This document shows, one piece after another, positions 27,963 to 37,567 of a DNA stretch of 64,000 nt. The DNA is from Rhizobium acidisoli. Its GTDB lineage: Bacteria > Pseudomonadota > Alphaproteobacteria > Rhizobiales > Rhizobiaceae. Position 1 is the stretch's first letter, and every line of letters begins with the position of its first letter. Made by a program: the position numbers and the translations under genes. The notes below the pieces were generated by a model. The model did not search any database and was not told where the DNA came from. It was given only the letters and a program-made list of their open reading frames with translations. The stretch is taken from contig NZ_CP035000.1 of assembly GCF_002531755.2 (NCBI RefSeq), positions 620,001 through 684,000 of the forward strand, given 5' to 3'.

Positions 27963-28757
27963 TCAGGGTTTGGTCAAGGGATTGGTTTTTTCTCCTTTCC
28001 TCTGTGCTGCGGCAGCCGAGCTGGCTTTGAATCGGAAGCTGTCGTTGCCGGTTTCCAGGATATGACAACGATGGGTCAGGCGGTCGAGCAGAGCGGTCGT
28101 CATCTTGGCGTCCCCAAAGACGGTGGCCCACTCGCTGAAGCTGAGGTTGGTGGTAATGATGACGCTGGTGCGTTCATAAAGCTTGCTCAGCAGATGGAAG
28201 AGCAGCGCTCCGCCTGAGGCACTGAACGGAAGGTATCCGAGTTCATCGAGGATCAGCAGATCGAGGCGAACCAGCGTCTCAGCGATCTGGCCCGCCTTGC
28301 CTTTGGCCTTCTCCTGCTCGAGCGCATTGACCAATTCTATGGTCGAGAAGAAGCGAACTTTTCGGCGATGATGCTCAATCGCCTGGACTGCGAGGGCGGT
28401 CGCGACATGTGTTTTTCCTGTGCCCGGTCCGCCGACAAGCACAATATTATGCGCTCCGTCCATGAACTCGCATCGGTGCAACTGGCGCACCGTCGCTTCG
28501 TTGATCTCGCTGGCGGCGAAGTCGAACCCGGAGATGTCCTTGTAGGCTGGGAAGCGAGCAGCCTTCATGTGATAGGCGATGGAACGGACCTCGCGCTCGG
28601 CCATCTCGGCCTTCAGCAACTGGGACAGGATCGGCACGGCCGCATCGAAAGCCGGGGCTCCTTGCTCGATCAGGTCAGTGACAGCCTGGGCCATGCCATA
28701 CATCTTCAGGCTACGCAGCATGATGACGACTGCGGCGCTGGCAGGATCATGACGCAT
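27963..28757 (-). CDS. istB: IS21 helper ATPase IstB
   Basis: A 264-residue AAA+ DnaC-like ATPase with Walker [11 protein letters not shown], Walker [13 protein letters not shown] and sensor segment [12 protein letters not shown]. It assists the IstA transposase. The start at 28757 is placed just before the istA stop at 28747-28749; a longer in-frame start lies inside istA. Confidence 0.93.
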   Translation of the reverse strand: MRHDPASAAVVIMLRSLKMYGMAQAVTDLIEQGAPAFDAAVPILSQLLKAEMAEREVRSIAYHMKAARFPAYKDISGFDFAASEINEATVRQLHRCEFMDGAHNIVLVGGPGTGKTHVATALAVQAIEHHRRKVRFFSTIELVNALEQEKAKGKAGQIAETLVRLDLLILDELGYLPFSASGGALLFHLLSKLYERTSVIITTNLSFSEWATVFGDAKMTTALLDRLTHRCHILETGNDSFRFKASSAAAAQRKGEKTNPLTKP

Positions 28758-30237
28758 GGCGACCTCCGATCCGGACGCGCAGACCATCGTAGCGCTCGAC
28801 ATTGGCCTTGGGTTCGTGAAGCAAGGTCAACGCGTGTGGCGTATCGATATCGGGGCCATCGGTCGTCTTGCCGTCGATCAGCCGATGCAGCAGGTTCAGC
28901 ACATGCGTCTTCGTCGCTACGCCCGCATCCAGAGCCAGTTCCACAGCCCTGACGACGACCTGTTCGTCGTGATGAAGAACGAGAGCAAGGATATCGACCA
29001 TCTCACGATCACCGCCAGGGCGGCGAAGCATCTGGTCCTGCAGCCGTCGAAAGGCCAACGGCAATTCCAGGAAGGGCGCACCATTGCGCAGGGCACCAGG
29101 TTTGCGTTGGATGACCGCAAGGTAATGCCGCCAGTCGTAAATCGTTCGCGGCGGTTTGTCGTGACTCCTCTCAATAACCCGCGCATGCTCGCATAGGATA
29201 TTGCCCTCGGCCGCAACGACCAGCCGCTCCGGATAAATCCGCAGGCTGACGGGCCGGTTAGCAAACGACGCGGGCACGCTGTAGCGGTTCCGCTCGAAGG
29301 TAATCAGGCAAGTCGGCGAGACGCGCTTGCTCTGTTCGACAAAGCCATCGAAAGCGGCAGGTAATGCCATCAGAGCAGCCTGCTCGGCGACCCAGATGTC
29401 CGCAATCGTGCCGGGCAAAGTGCCGTGCTGGGTCTCGCGCCACAGGTCTTGGCAATGCTGTTCCAGCCATGCGTTCAACGCCAATAAATCCGGGAAGTCC
29501 GGCATCTGTTGCCACAGCCGCGGTCGGGCATCCTGGACGTTTTTCTCGACCTGACCCTTCTCCCAACCCGCGGCGGGATTGCAGAACTCAGGCGCAAAGA
29601 CGTAGTGGTTCGTCATTGCCAGGAAACGGATATTGACCTGTCGCTCCTTGCCGCGGCCAACACGGTCGACTGCAGTCTTCATGTTATCGTAGATGCCGCG
29701 ACTAGGCACACCGCCGAACACGCGGAAGCCGTGCCAATGAGCGTCAAAGAGCATCTCGTGGGTTTGCAGCAGGTAGGCCCTGATCAGAAAAGCTCGGCTG
29801 TGCGATAGCTTGATGTGGGCGACCTGAAGCTTCGTGCGTTCGCCGCCGATCACGGCATAGTCCTCACTCCAATCAAATTGGAATGCCTCGCCAGCGCGGA
29901 AAGACAGCGGAACGAATATGCCGCGGCCCGATATCTGCTGCTCAATCCGCCACTCACGGGCGAAGGCGGCGACCCGGCCGTAGGACCCGGTAAAGCCCAG
30001 AGCCATCAGATCGGCATGAAGTTGCTTCAGCGTTCGGCGCTGCTTGCGTGACCTCCCGGCCTCGGTCTTCAGCCAGCCAGCGAGTTTGTCGGCGAACGGA
30101 TCAAGCTTGCTTGGTCGTTCCGGTACCGTGAACTTCGGCTCGATCGTGCCGGCGCTCAAATACTTCGCGATCGTATTGCGCGACAATCCGGTTCGTCGGC
30201 TGATCTCGCGGATCGACTGCTTCTCCCGAAGCGCCAT
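28747..30237 (-). CDS. istA: IS21 transposase IstA
   Basis: A 496-residue DDE transposase: N-terminal HTH ([20 protein letters not shown]), integrase core with [26 protein letters not shown] and [15 protein letters not shown], and the C-terminal Mu-like barrel. In-frame codons DLNIIRR precede the ATG, so translation may begin slightly upstream, where the usual ATG is now TGG. Confidence 0.93.
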   Translation of the reverse strand: MALREKQSIREISRRTGLSRNTIAKYLSAGTIEPKFTVPERPSKLDPFADKLAGWLKTEAGRSRKQRRTLKQLHADLMALGFTGSYGRVAAFAREWRIEQQISGRGIFVPLSFRAGEAFQFDWSEDYAVIGGERTKLQVAHIKLSHSRAFLIRAYLLQTHEMLFDAHWHGFRVFGGVPSRGIYDNMKTAVDRVGRGKERQVNIRFLAMTNHYVFAPEFCNPAAGWEKGQVEKNVQDARPRLWQQMPDFPDLLALNAWLEQHCQDLWRETQHGTLPGTIADIWVAEQAALMALPAAFDGFVEQSKRVSPTCLITFERNRYSVPASFANRPVSLRIYPERLVVAAEGNILCEHARVIERSHDKPPRTIYDWRHYLAVIQRKPGALRNGAPFLELPLAFRRLQDQMLRRPGGDREMVDILALVLHHDEQVVVRAVELALDAGVATKTHVLNLLHRLIDGKTTDGPDIDTPHALTLLHEPKANVERYDGLRVRIGGRHAS

Positions 30238-30374
30238 CCGACGGATGATATTTAAGTCCCATGTGGATCACTCCGTTGCCCCCGTCGCTCACCGCGTTGG
30301 GGGAAGGTTCACATGGCTCAATTCTCAATGGAAATTATGCGCCTAACCGGCTCAGTTCTGCGTGGAAACCAACA

Positions 30375-30616
30375 CCGTTGAGTACAAAAGCGGCAGGCGA
30401 AAACTCGATACCAGGTCGAACTCGATCTGGGGCAACGTGAACCTAAAGTCCGTCGCTCGCGACCTAGACGAAGAGGCAATGCCGTTTCTGTCGGATAGCT
30501 CTCAGAGTGGCAAATCCGACAGCGAAATTTCTCTACCAAAACCAGATCAGGTTGAGTCGTTGTTGACACCGCCTCTTGAGCCGTCGACAACTGCATCAAA
30601 TACACAGGAGATAAGC
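30375..30616 (+). pseudogene. SyrB-family remnant (type 3) truncated by IS21
   Basis: Immediately after the IS21 end the sequence reads VEYKSGRRKLDTRSNSIWGN then VNLKSVARDLDEEAMPFLS, clearly matching residues ~10-45 of the gene at 13388 (VELKSKRR, SIWGNTDLKAFAR). Its first ~9 codons were lost at the IS21 boundary and its C-terminal zipper is missing. The frame runs straight into the next gene's ATG with no stop, so a fused read-through product is possible. Confidence 0.65.
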
Positions 30617-31024
30617 ATGGCCGACGAGACTGATACTGCAACCGGTGCCGATGTGCCGGCCGTTGTCGAAACGCCAGTTACGTCGAAGAAACAGCGCAAA
30701 CCCAGGGCCAAGAAAGCCGCGGCACTCGAGACCGCGTCAGCTGACACTACGGCAGGGCCAGCAGCTGGTCTGGCCGGCGCCGGTGGTGTGAAGAGGAGAG
30801 GGCGCAAGACAAAGGTGGTCGAAGCTGCCGCGAGTGCCAAACGCGCACCTGTGCGCCGCGCTCCAAAGGCTGTGCAGCCGGCGCCTGCCGCGCCGATGAC
30901 AGCGATAGACGAGATGGCAGACCTTTTGCAGTTGGAAGAGGAAAATCAGCGGCTGCGCAAGCTTCTGGCTGAAAAACTTCGCGCTGAAAATGCCGATCTG
31001 CGCAAACGGCTGAAGCTCGATTGA
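30617..31024 (+). CDS. syrB: SyrB-family regulator-like protein (locus B, type 1)
   Basis: A 135-residue basic, alanine/lysine-rich protein starting MADETDTATGADV and ending with the coiled coil MADLLQLEEENQRLRKLLAE then LRAENADLRKRLKLD. It is a paralogue of 12158-12589 (same start MADE, same LQLEEENxRLRKxLAEKL). The start at 30617 follows AGGAGATAAGC, a proper ribosome site, although the frame is open further upstream into the truncated type 3 remnant. Probably a DNA-binding regulator by relation to SyrB; target unknown. Confidence 0.75.
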   Translation: MADETDTATGADVPAVVETPVTSKKQRKPRAKKAAALETASADTTAGPAAGLAGAGGVKRRGRKTKVVEAAASAKRAPVRRAPKAVQPAPAAPMTAIDEMADLLQLEEENQRLRKLLAEKLRAENADLRKRLKLD

Positions 31025-31148
31025 TATAAGCAGCCGGTCAACCGCCGGCCGCATTTCCATGCAAGAGATACAATTTGGCAACGGTGAATGCTGTTGCCGG
31101 AACTGAAACTTGCAGCCTGCTTGCGGGATAAAACGCGAGGTCAGATAG

Positions 31149-31703
31149 ATGGCATCTCCCTGGAAATTTCTTGCCCGACTGGTCTCACCGGGACGCGAAC
31201 AAAAGCGAAAAAGCGACTCGACCGAGAAGGTTTCGGCGGAGGCGTTGCCTAGTTCTGGTCCGACTGAAACGCCTGCCGAGGACAGCCTGAATAGCGATGG
31301 TCGGCCGGCAGGCGCGGAGCTACCTCGTCACGGTCAACCCGGTGCAATTTCCATCGAGCCTGTGCATTCCGAAGAAGCCGAAAGCGATGTCCAGGACAAG
31401 GTCGACGGCGAAGTCGCCGAAATCGTGGAGGTCGCTGATCCCACTATATCCGGTGGTACCGGTTTCGACGTCACCGCTGTGAATGATGCCGCTAGAATCA
31501 AGCGAACTGCCGAGGTCGCACCGCGCGAGCAAAGGCGCCGCAGCAAGGAAGCGGTGGCGATTGCGAACGATCCCCAATTTATCCAAACTGCAAACGGGAT
31601 GAGCCTCGATGACGAGATCAGGATGCTCAGGGATCAGCTGGCCAGAAAGCTAACGTTGCAAAACGCGCAGTTGAGAAAAATGCTAGAGCGGTTTGAACGG
31701 TGA
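31149..31703 (+). CDS. SyrB-family-like protein (locus B, type 2, PWKFL N-terminus)
   Basis: A 184-residue low-complexity protein: N-terminus MASPWKFLARLVSPGREQKR, acidic middle, C-terminal coiled coil LDDEIRMLRDQLARKLTLQN then AQLRKMLERFER. It pairs with 12748-13356 (PWRFL start; LDEDIKKLRSQLAQKL). The distance from the preceding syrB-like gene (124 bases) resembles the 158 bases at locus A, so both loci keep the order type 1 then type 2. Function unknown. Confidence 0.65.
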   Translation: MASPWKFLARLVSPGREQKRKSDSTEKVSAEALPSSGPTETPAEDSLNSDGRPAGAELPRHGQPGAISIEPVHSEEAESDVQDKVDGEVAEIVEVADPTISGGTGFDVTAVNDAARIKRTAEVAPREQRRRSKEAVAIANDPQFIQTANGMSLDDEIRMLRDQLARKLTLQNAQLRKMLERFER

Positions 31704-31840
31704 GCGTGGCGCGCTGCCTACCCTTTAAGCTTGTTGCAGGCGAACAATCTCAGATTTGAATAGGGCGTCACCAGTTCGAGTCCTTTCAAGGCGAGCCAAT
31801 TCGCCGCGTTCAACCATGTAGCCGCGCCCGTTCGTCTGAA

Positions 31841-32308
31841 CTATTCTGAAACCGGAACGAACATGCCGAGCTTAAGGTCCTTCAGGACAACATTGGTATG
31901 AATGCGCTTGATCTGGGGATTCTCGGACATCAGATTGGCCGTGAGCTCGTCATAGTGCTCGACACTGCGCGCGGTGATGATGGCAACCAAGTCGACCGCG
32001 CCGGTCACATAGTAGACCTGTTGGATATGCTCCTGCTTGGCCAGCCAGACCCGGAACTTGGATAGTGCGTCGTAGTTCTCGCGTTCGATCTCCATGCCTG
32101 CGATGAATGTCATGGGATTACCGACAGCCTTGCGGTCGACAAGTGCAATCTCGGCGGTGATGATGCCGCAATCACGCAACCGCTTGAGGCGCCGCTGCAC
32201 CGCTGACGCGGAGAGTCCCATAAGGTCGCCGATCGCCTCAGCCTTTATCTGGCAATCGAGCTGGATGATGCCGAGAATTTTGCGGTCATAAGAGTCAATT
32301 GGTTCCAT
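31841..32308 (-). CDS. Lrp/AsnC-family transcriptional regulator
   Basis: A 155-residue regulator with an N-terminal winged helix (YDRKILGIIQLDCQIKAEAI, GLSASAVQRRLKRLRDCGII) and a C-terminal RAM ligand-binding domain (QVYYVTGAVDLVAIITARSV). Lrp/AsnC proteins sense amino acids. It is divergent from the homoserine dehydrogenase-like gene at 32542, with 233 bases between, so it most likely controls the 32542-43232 catabolic cluster; the effector is probably an amino acid imported or broken down there. Confidence 0.9.
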   Translation of the reverse strand: MEPIDSYDRKILGIIQLDCQIKAEAIGDLMGLSASAVQRRLKRLRDCGIITAEIALVDRKAVGNPMTFIAGMEIERENYDALSKFRVWLAKQEHIQQVYYVTGAVDLVAIITARSVEHYDELTANLMSENPQIKRIHTNVVLKDLKLGMFVPVSE

Positions 32309-32541
32309 GGTGTCATTCCTTCGCCCTGGTTCGGACGCATCATATGCATAGTTTGCGCGGCGAAGCCGCAGAATCCCGGCGATCTATGCGGCCATTATTT
32401 CCAATCTGCCTATTTCGGATGGATGCTGCGCAATTGTGGCCGGCGCAGTGCAGACCGGCCAATCTTTTGGTCGTTCTGCGGGCTTCCGGCTGACTCTCTG
32501 CGCCTTCATGCTGTTCCCATCACTCAAGATGAGGAACCGAC

Positions 32542-33606
32542 ATGGTACAATACAACATCGCGCTTATCGGGTTTGGTGGAGTCAACCGGGCTCTTGCCCA
32601 GCTCGTCGCCGAGCGGAACGAGCAATGGCAGGCGGAGCTTGGCTTTCGGCTCAACATCGTTGCCGTCACCGACCTCGATCTCGGTTCGGTTGTCTCGGCT
32701 AACGGTATCGATGCGCGCATGCTCGTCGAGACGAAATTCGAAAGAGGCGGCTTCGCCAAGCTGTCTGGCGGATCAGCCGAGGCCGACAATGAGAAGGTCA
32801 TCCGGCACGCACCTGCCGACATCATTGCGGAAGCCACCTTCACTAACCCCGATGATGGTGAACCGGCCGTTTCCCATTGCCGCTGGGCGCTTGAGAGCGG
32901 CAAGCACGTCGTGACAACGAACAAGGGGCCGGCTGCGCTTGCGGCGGCCGAACTGAAAATGCTCGCTCGGCGCCACCATGTCGCTTTCGAATACGAAGGA
33001 GCGGTGATGAGCGGAACACCGGTCATCCGCATGGCGAAAACCACACTTGCCGGCGCGTGCCTCACTGGTTTCGAAGGTATCCTCAACGGCACCTCGAATT
33101 ACGTTTTGGGTCGCATGGAGGCGGGGCTTGGCTTTTCCGCAGCTGTGAGCGAGGCGCAGGCGATGGGTTATGCCGAGGCCGATCCGACTGCAGACGTCGA
33201 GGGTTACGATGTGCGGCTCAAGGTGGTCATCCTGGCGAATGAACTGCTGGGTGGCGCGCTCAAGCCGGCCGATGTGTCCTGCAAGGGAATCTCGTCGCTT
33301 ACCGCATCCGATATCGAGGCCGCCGCTAAGGACGGCTGCCGCTGGAAGTTGATCGGCTCAGCCTACCGCAATGAGAACGGCCGGATCGAAGCCTCCGTGG
33401 CACCGCGCCGCCTCGCCCTCGACCATCCGCTCGCAGGGGTAAGTGGGGCCACCAATGCGATTTCATTCCGGACCGATTTGCTTGGCGCCGTTACCGTTAC
33501 CGGTCCGGGAGCCGGGCGCGTCGAGACGGCCTATGCGCTTCTCTCGGATATTATCGCCATCCACCGTGCCGAACCGGCCTACACGACGAAGGAAGCCGCA
33601 GAATGA
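32542..33606 (+). CDS. Homoserine dehydrogenase-like NAD(P)-dependent oxidoreductase
   Basis: A 354-residue protein with a Rossmann N-terminus ([20 protein letters not shown]) and the homoserine dehydrogenase catalytic region: [38 protein letters not shown] and [20 protein letters not shown], which includes the family's EADPxxDVxGxDxxxK signature. No ACT regulatory domain follows, unlike biosynthetic enzymes. Read in this cluster it would oxidise homoserine to aspartate 4-semialdehyde (catabolic direction), passing it to the aldehyde dehydrogenase whose start overlaps in ATGA at 33603-33606. The direction is inferred from context. Confidence 0.85.
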   Translation: MVQYNIALIGFGGVNRALAQLVAERNEQWQAELGFRLNIVAVTDLDLGSVVSANGIDARMLVETKFERGGFAKLSGGSAEADNEKVIRHAPADIIAEATFTNPDDGEPAVSHCRWALESGKHVVTTNKGPAALAAAELKMLARRHHVAFEYEGAVMSGTPVIRMAKTTLAGACLTGFEGILNGTSNYVLGRMEAGLGFSAAVSEAQAMGYAEADPTADVEGYDVRLKVVILANELLGGALKPADVSCKGISSLTASDIEAAAKDGCRWKLIGSAYRNENGRIEASVAPRRLALDHPLAGVSGATNAISFRTDLLGAVTVTGPGAGRVETAYALLSDIIAIHRAEPAYTTKEAAE

Positions 33607-35012
33607 CCGCAGCGAAGCCCCTGATCGCTCAGCGTGAGGACGGGATCGACGTTCTGAACCCCTATGACGGCTCGCTTGTCGGGCGCGTAATGGTGAGCGA
33701 CCCCGACGATGTCGACGCACTTCTAACCCGCGCGAGACAGGGAACGGCGCTGTCGCGCGCACTGCCCCGGCATCGCAGGGCGGCCATTCTGGAAAAGGCT
33801 GCAAGGCTAGTCGACGAGCAAAGCGAGGACTTCGCCCGCACCATTGTCCGCGAGGCGGGCAAGACGATCGTACAGGCACGTAAGGAGACGTTGCGCTGCG
33901 TCAATACACTGAAGCTCTCTGCGGAGGAGGCCAAGCGCAATGCCGGAGAGATCGTTCCGTTCGATGCCTACGCGGGCTCGGAGGCGCGTCAGGGTTGGTT
34001 TACCAGGGAACCACTCGGGATCATCGCCGCCATCACGCCGTACAACGACCCCCTGAACCTCGTCGCGCACAAACTCGGCCCCGCGATTGCCGGGGGCAAT
34101 GCGGTTCTTTTGAAGCCTTCCGAGCTTGCGCCGTTTTCGGCACTCAAGCTGGTCGAGACATTGATTAAAGCAGGCCTGCCGGAAGCAATCGTCACCGTGG
34201 CAATCGGTGGTGCGGAGCTAGGGCGCGCAATCGTTTCGGCCCGGGATGTTCGGATGGTGTCGTTTACCGGTGGGTTTGCGACAGGGGAGGCGATCTCCCG
34301 GTCCGCCGGCTTGAAGAAACTTGCCATGGATCTCGGCGGCAACGCGCCGGTCATCGTGATGGCAGACTGCAATATCGGCAAGGCGGTAGAGGGATGCGTT
34401 TCCGGAGGCTACTGGGCGGCTGGCCAAAACTGCATCGGCACACAACGCATCCTCGTTCAGGCCGCCTGCTATGACCGCTTTCGTGACGCCTTCGTGGCCG
34501 GAACCGCAAGGGTTGTCGCCGGCGATCCGAGTTCTGAGGGGACGGACGTCGGGCCGATGATTTCGGAGGCTGCGGCCGAGCGGGCGGAGGTTGCTGTCGA
34601 TGAGGCGATCAGTGGCGGTGCGCGGCTTCTTTGCGGGCACCAGCGCAAGCGCGCAATCTACAGTCCGACAGTCCTCGAGAGTGTTCCGCATGACGGCCGG
34701 CTCTGGCGGGAGGAAATCTTTGCGCCGGTGGTTATGCTCGAACGTTTCGAGACGCTTAGGGACGCGATCCGTCTGGCCAACGAGCCCGACTACAGCCTGC
34801 ACGCGGGAATTTTCACGGACAATCTCGCTGACGCGCTGGAGGCGGCTGCCGGCATAGAAGCCGGCGGAGTCATGATCAACGACTCCTCGGACTATCGCTT
34901 CGACGCCATGCCCTTCGGAGGCTTCAAGCATGGCAGCATGGGACGCGAGGGCGTGCGTTTTGCCTACGAGGATATGACGCAGCCGAAAGTAATCTGCATC
35001 AACCGCGCCTGA
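33603..35012 (+). CDS. Aldehyde dehydrogenase (candidate aspartate-semialdehyde oxidiser)
   Basis: A 469-residue NAD(P)-dependent aldehyde dehydrogenase. NAD-binding and catalytic landmarks: [33 protein letters not shown], the nucleophile Cys in [13 protein letters not shown], and the C-terminal EIFAPVV and [15 protein letters not shown]. The general-base motif reads MDLGGNAP, with Asp where most members have Glu (ELGG). Overlap with the preceding homoserine dehydrogenase-like gene suggests it oxidises aspartate 4-semialdehyde to aspartate, but substrate cannot be read from sequence. Confidence 0.85.
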   Translation: MTAAKPLIAQREDGIDVLNPYDGSLVGRVMVSDPDDVDALLTRARQGTALSRALPRHRRAAILEKAARLVDEQSEDFARTIVREAGKTIVQARKETLRCVNTLKLSAEEAKRNAGEIVPFDAYAGSEARQGWFTREPLGIIAAITPYNDPLNLVAHKLGPAIAGGNAVLLKPSELAPFSALKLVETLIKAGLPEAIVTVAIGGAELGRAIVSARDVRMVSFTGGFATGEAISRSAGLKKLAMDLGGNAPVIVMADCNIGKAVEGCVSGGYWAAGQNCIGTQRILVQAACYDRFRDAFVAGTARVVAGDPSSEGTDVGPMISEAAAERAEVAVDEAISGGARLLCGHQRKRAIYSPTVLESVPHDGRLWREEIFAPVVMLERFETLRDAIRLANEPDYSLHAGIFTDNLADALEAAAGIEAGGVMINDSSDYRFDAMPFGGFKHGSMGREGVRFAYEDMTQPKVICINRA

Positions 35013-35147
35013 CGCGCGGAGACTCTGCAAAAAATCTCGCAATCGGGCAGGCTAAACTCTCAAATGAGACCAACTGCGCGGCCAAGCTGTGCGGGTTAGC
35101 GATAAGCTAAGGGAAAACAAGTCGCTCAGACGTGGGGAACGAAGTGA

Positions 35148-35927
35148 ATGATGACCGATGATTCCTACGCGCTACGCGTGGATGACGTGCATAAGAGCTA
35201 CGGCTCCCATGAAGTGCTGAAGGGAATTTCCCTTGCAGCGAGAAAGGGCGATGTGATCTCGCTGATCGGTTCCTCCGGTTCTGGCAAGAGCACATTTCTG
35301 CGCTGCATTAACTTTCTGGAGATTCCCGATCGCGGCCGCTTCGTCATCAATGGTGAGGAAGTGCTGATGAAGGCCGAAAGGGAGGGCAAGGTCCATCCCG
35401 CCAACTGGCGGCAGGTGGAGCGCATTCGCGCCGGCCTAGGCATGGTATTTCAAAGTTTCAACCTCTGGGCCCACATGACCGTGCTGGAGAATGTGATCGA
35501 AGCGCCAGTGCATGTCCTGGGCACCAGTCGCAGGGAAGCCATAGAGAAGGCGGAGGCCCTACTGCACAAGGTAGGCCTTTACGAAAAGCGCGACGCCTAT
35601 CCGGCTTTCCTGTCAGGCGGCCAGCAGCAGCGCGCTTCCATCGCGCGAGCGCTCTGTATCGAGCCCTCGGTGATGCTGTTCGACGAACCGACATCGGCGC
35701 TTGATCCCGAACTTGTCGGGGAGGTGCTCAAGGTTATCCGCAATCTGGCCGAAGAGGGCCGCACGATGCTGCTGGTCACGCATGAGATGAAATTTGCCCG
35801 CGACGTTTCGAATCACGTGATGTTCCTCCATCGCGGCCGCGTGGAGGAAGAGGGCACGCCAGAACAGATTTTCGGCAATCCGTCTAGCGAGCGTTGCCGT
35901 GAGTTCACCAGTGCATCGCGTCACTAA
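35148..35927 (+). CDS. Polar amino acid ABC transporter ATP-binding protein (HisP/GlnQ type)
   Basis: A 259-residue ABC ATPase with Walker A GSSGSGKST, Q-loop MVFQSFNLWAHMTV, signature LSGGQQQRASIARAL, Walker B VMLFDEPTSALDPE and switch His in LLVTHEMKFARDV. The EVLMKAEREGKV insertion is typical of octopine/nopaline and histidine importers. It works with the binding protein and two permeases that follow. Two ATGs in a row leave the start uncertain by one codon. Confidence 0.92.
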   Translation: MMTDDSYALRVDDVHKSYGSHEVLKGISLAARKGDVISLIGSSGSGKSTFLRCINFLEIPDRGRFVINGEEVLMKAEREGKVHPANWRQVERIRAGLGMVFQSFNLWAHMTVLENVIEAPVHVLGTSRREAIEKAEALLHKVGLYEKRDAYPAFLSGGQQQRASIARALCIEPSVMLFDEPTSALDPELVGEVLKVIRNLAEEGRTMLLVTHEMKFARDVSNHVMFLHRGRVEEEGTPEQIFGNPSSERCREFTSASRH

Positions 35928-35956
35928 CGCTACACGCTTCAATATAAAAAAGGGGA

Positions 35957-36733
35957 ATGAACGTGAAAACTGCAATCTATCTCGCTGCCGGAGCTGCGCT
36001 CCTTGTCTCTGCCGTGGCCGCACATGCTGAGGTTCGCTTCGGCATCATGAATGAAGCCTATCCGCCGTTCTTTGCCAAGGACGCAAGCGGCAAATGGGTC
36101 GGCTGGGAAGTCGATATGATGAATGCCGTCTGCGCCGAGATGAAGGAGAGCTGCTCCATCGTCGACATGTCCTGGGATGGCCTAATTCCCGGTCTTCAAT
36201 CCAAGAAGTTCGACGTCATCTGGTCATCGATGTCAATCACCGACGAACGCGAGAAGACCATCGCATTCACGGACAAATATTACAATACGCCAAGCAAGCT
36301 GATCGGCGCCGAAGGTGCCAAGCCTGGTACGACTGTCGCCGATGTTAGCGGCAAGACGATCGGCATACAGGTCTCTACGATCCAGTCGGATTACTATAAG
36401 AAGTACTATGCGGGCGCGGCATCCGAGAAGACCTACGCCACGCTCGACGAGGCATTCCAGGATCTTGCTGTCGGCCGCATCGACTATGTTTTCGGCGATT
36501 CCATTCCGCTGATGGCGTTCATCCATTCCGACTTCGGCAAAGGCTGCTGCTCCGACATGGGTAACGTCAAAGACGATCCGGCTATTCTTGGACGGGGGAT
36601 CGGTGGTGGCTTGCGCAAGGAAGATACGGAACTCCTCGCCAAGCTGAACTCAGCCATCGCCGCTGTTAGGGCTAGTGGAAAATACGCCGAGATCTCCAAG
36701 AAGTATTTCGACTTCGACCCCTACGGCGAGTGA
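35957..36733 (+). CDS. Periplasmic amino acid-binding protein (SBP family 3)
   Basis: A 258-residue secreted protein: signal peptide MKTAIYLAAGAALLVSAVAA (after an initial MNV) cleaved near AHA, then the family 3 pattern EVRFGIMNEAYPPFFAKDAS, GWEVDMMNAVCAEMK, FDVIWSSMSITDEREKTIAF and the GKTIGIQVST hinge. It delivers an amino acid to the two permeases encoded after the stem-loop at 36738. Homoserine or canavanine are context-based guesses for the ligand. Confidence 0.9.
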   Translation: MNVKTAIYLAAGAALLVSAVAAHAEVRFGIMNEAYPPFFAKDASGKWVGWEVDMMNAVCAEMKESCSIVDMSWDGLIPGLQSKKFDVIWSSMSITDEREKTIAFTDKYYNTPSKLIGAEGAKPGTTVADVSGKTIGIQVSTIQSDYYKKYYAGAASEKTYATLDEAFQDLAVGRIDYVFGDSIPLMAFIHSDFGKGCCSDMGNVKDDPAILGRGIGGGLRKEDTELLAKLNSAIAAVRASGKYAEISKKYFDFDPYGE

Positions 36734-36737
36734 TCGC

Positions 36738-36773
36738 GATGAGGCGGGAGCCACCGCAGCCTCCCGCCTCATC
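36738..36773 (+). terminator. Perfect 13-bp stem-loop after binding-protein gene
   Basis: GATGAGGCGGGAG and CTCCCGCCTCATC pair perfectly around a 10-base loop, starting 4 bases after the binding-protein stop. No T-run follows, so partial termination or mRNA protection, rather than full stop, is likely: the permeases downstream presumably share the transcript at lower level. Confidence 0.7.
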
Positions 36774-36837
36774 CATCCCTCAAGATCCTAATGTCGAGTC
36801 GACGCGGCCTTGATGGGTCGCTCAGGAGCATTTCTCC

Positions 36838-37560
36838 ATGCAGACAAATCCATCCATCGTGGAACTGCTTTCCCCCTATCCGCCAGGATGGGGCGGGGCG
36901 CTGCTTTCAGGCGCGCTATCAACCATCCTGATCTCACTGGGTGCCTATTTCCTTGGCATTGTCATCGGGCTCGCAGGTTCGGCCGGAAAGCTCAAAGGCG
37001 GCCGTGCCATCCTCGTGATTTTGGACTTCTATACAACCGCCATGCGCGCCGTGCCGGAGCTGATCTTGATCATCGGCCTCTATTATGCGGGCACCGATGG
37101 CATCAACAGACTGCTTTCGGCGCTGGGCTTCCCGCCGGTCGAGATCAATGGGTTCCTTGCCGCCGTCGCGGTGCTAGGGATCGTGCAGGGCGCTTATATG
37201 ACGGAAGTGCTGCGCGGCGCTATTCTCGCAATCCCCGTCGGTCAGATCGAGGCTGCCAGTGCTTTCGGTATGGGGCCCTGGCTCCGGTTCCGGCGCATCG
37301 TGCTACCGGCGCTGATGCCGAATGCCTTGCCGGGCCTAACCAATCTGTGGATGTCGGTGACAAAGGACAGCGCACTGATTGCCGTCGTAGGTTACCAGGA
37401 ACTGGCACTCGCCACGCGGCTCGCCGCCGGCAACACCAAGCACTATTTCCTGTTCTTTTTTGCTGCCGCCGTCATCTACCTGATGATCACCATCTTCTCC
37501 AATGTCGTGTTCGGCAGTCTTGAGGCCTATTTCCGGCGCGGACAGCCGAAAGCAGCTTGA
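36838..37560 (+). CDS. Amino acid ABC transporter permease (HisQ/GlnP type)
   Basis: A 240-residue membrane protein with about five transmembrane segments and the EAA-type cytoplasmic loop QIEAASAFGMGPWLRFRRIV then LPALMP, where the ATPase docks, preceded by YMTEVLRGAILAIPVG. It heterodimerises with the next permease, 7 bases downstream. Start follows CAGGAG. Confidence 0.9.
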   Translation: MQTNPSIVELLSPYPPGWGGALLSGALSTILISLGAYFLGIVIGLAGSAGKLKGGRAILVILDFYTTAMRAVPELILIIGLYYAGTDGINRLLSALGFPPVEINGFLAAVAVLGIVQGAYMTEVLRGAILAIPVGQIEAASAFGMGPWLRFRRIVLPALMPNALPGLTNLWMSVTKDSALIAVVGYQELALATRLAAGNTKHYFLFFFAAAVIYLMITIFSNVVFGSLEAYFRRGQPKAA

Positions 37561-37567
37561 GGAGCGA

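Larger units (their letters stand above)
27891..30374 (-). mobile_element. IS21-family insertion sequence
   Basis: A 2484-bp element with ends TGTTGGTTTCCACGCGGAAC on the left and its near-exact inverse on the right (one mismatch in the first 28 bases), with a second inner repeat. It holds istA and istB, both intact. The flanks (CCGGTTCG left, CCGTTGAG right) show no target duplication, and the genes on each side are truncated and unrelated. Confidence 0.92.
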
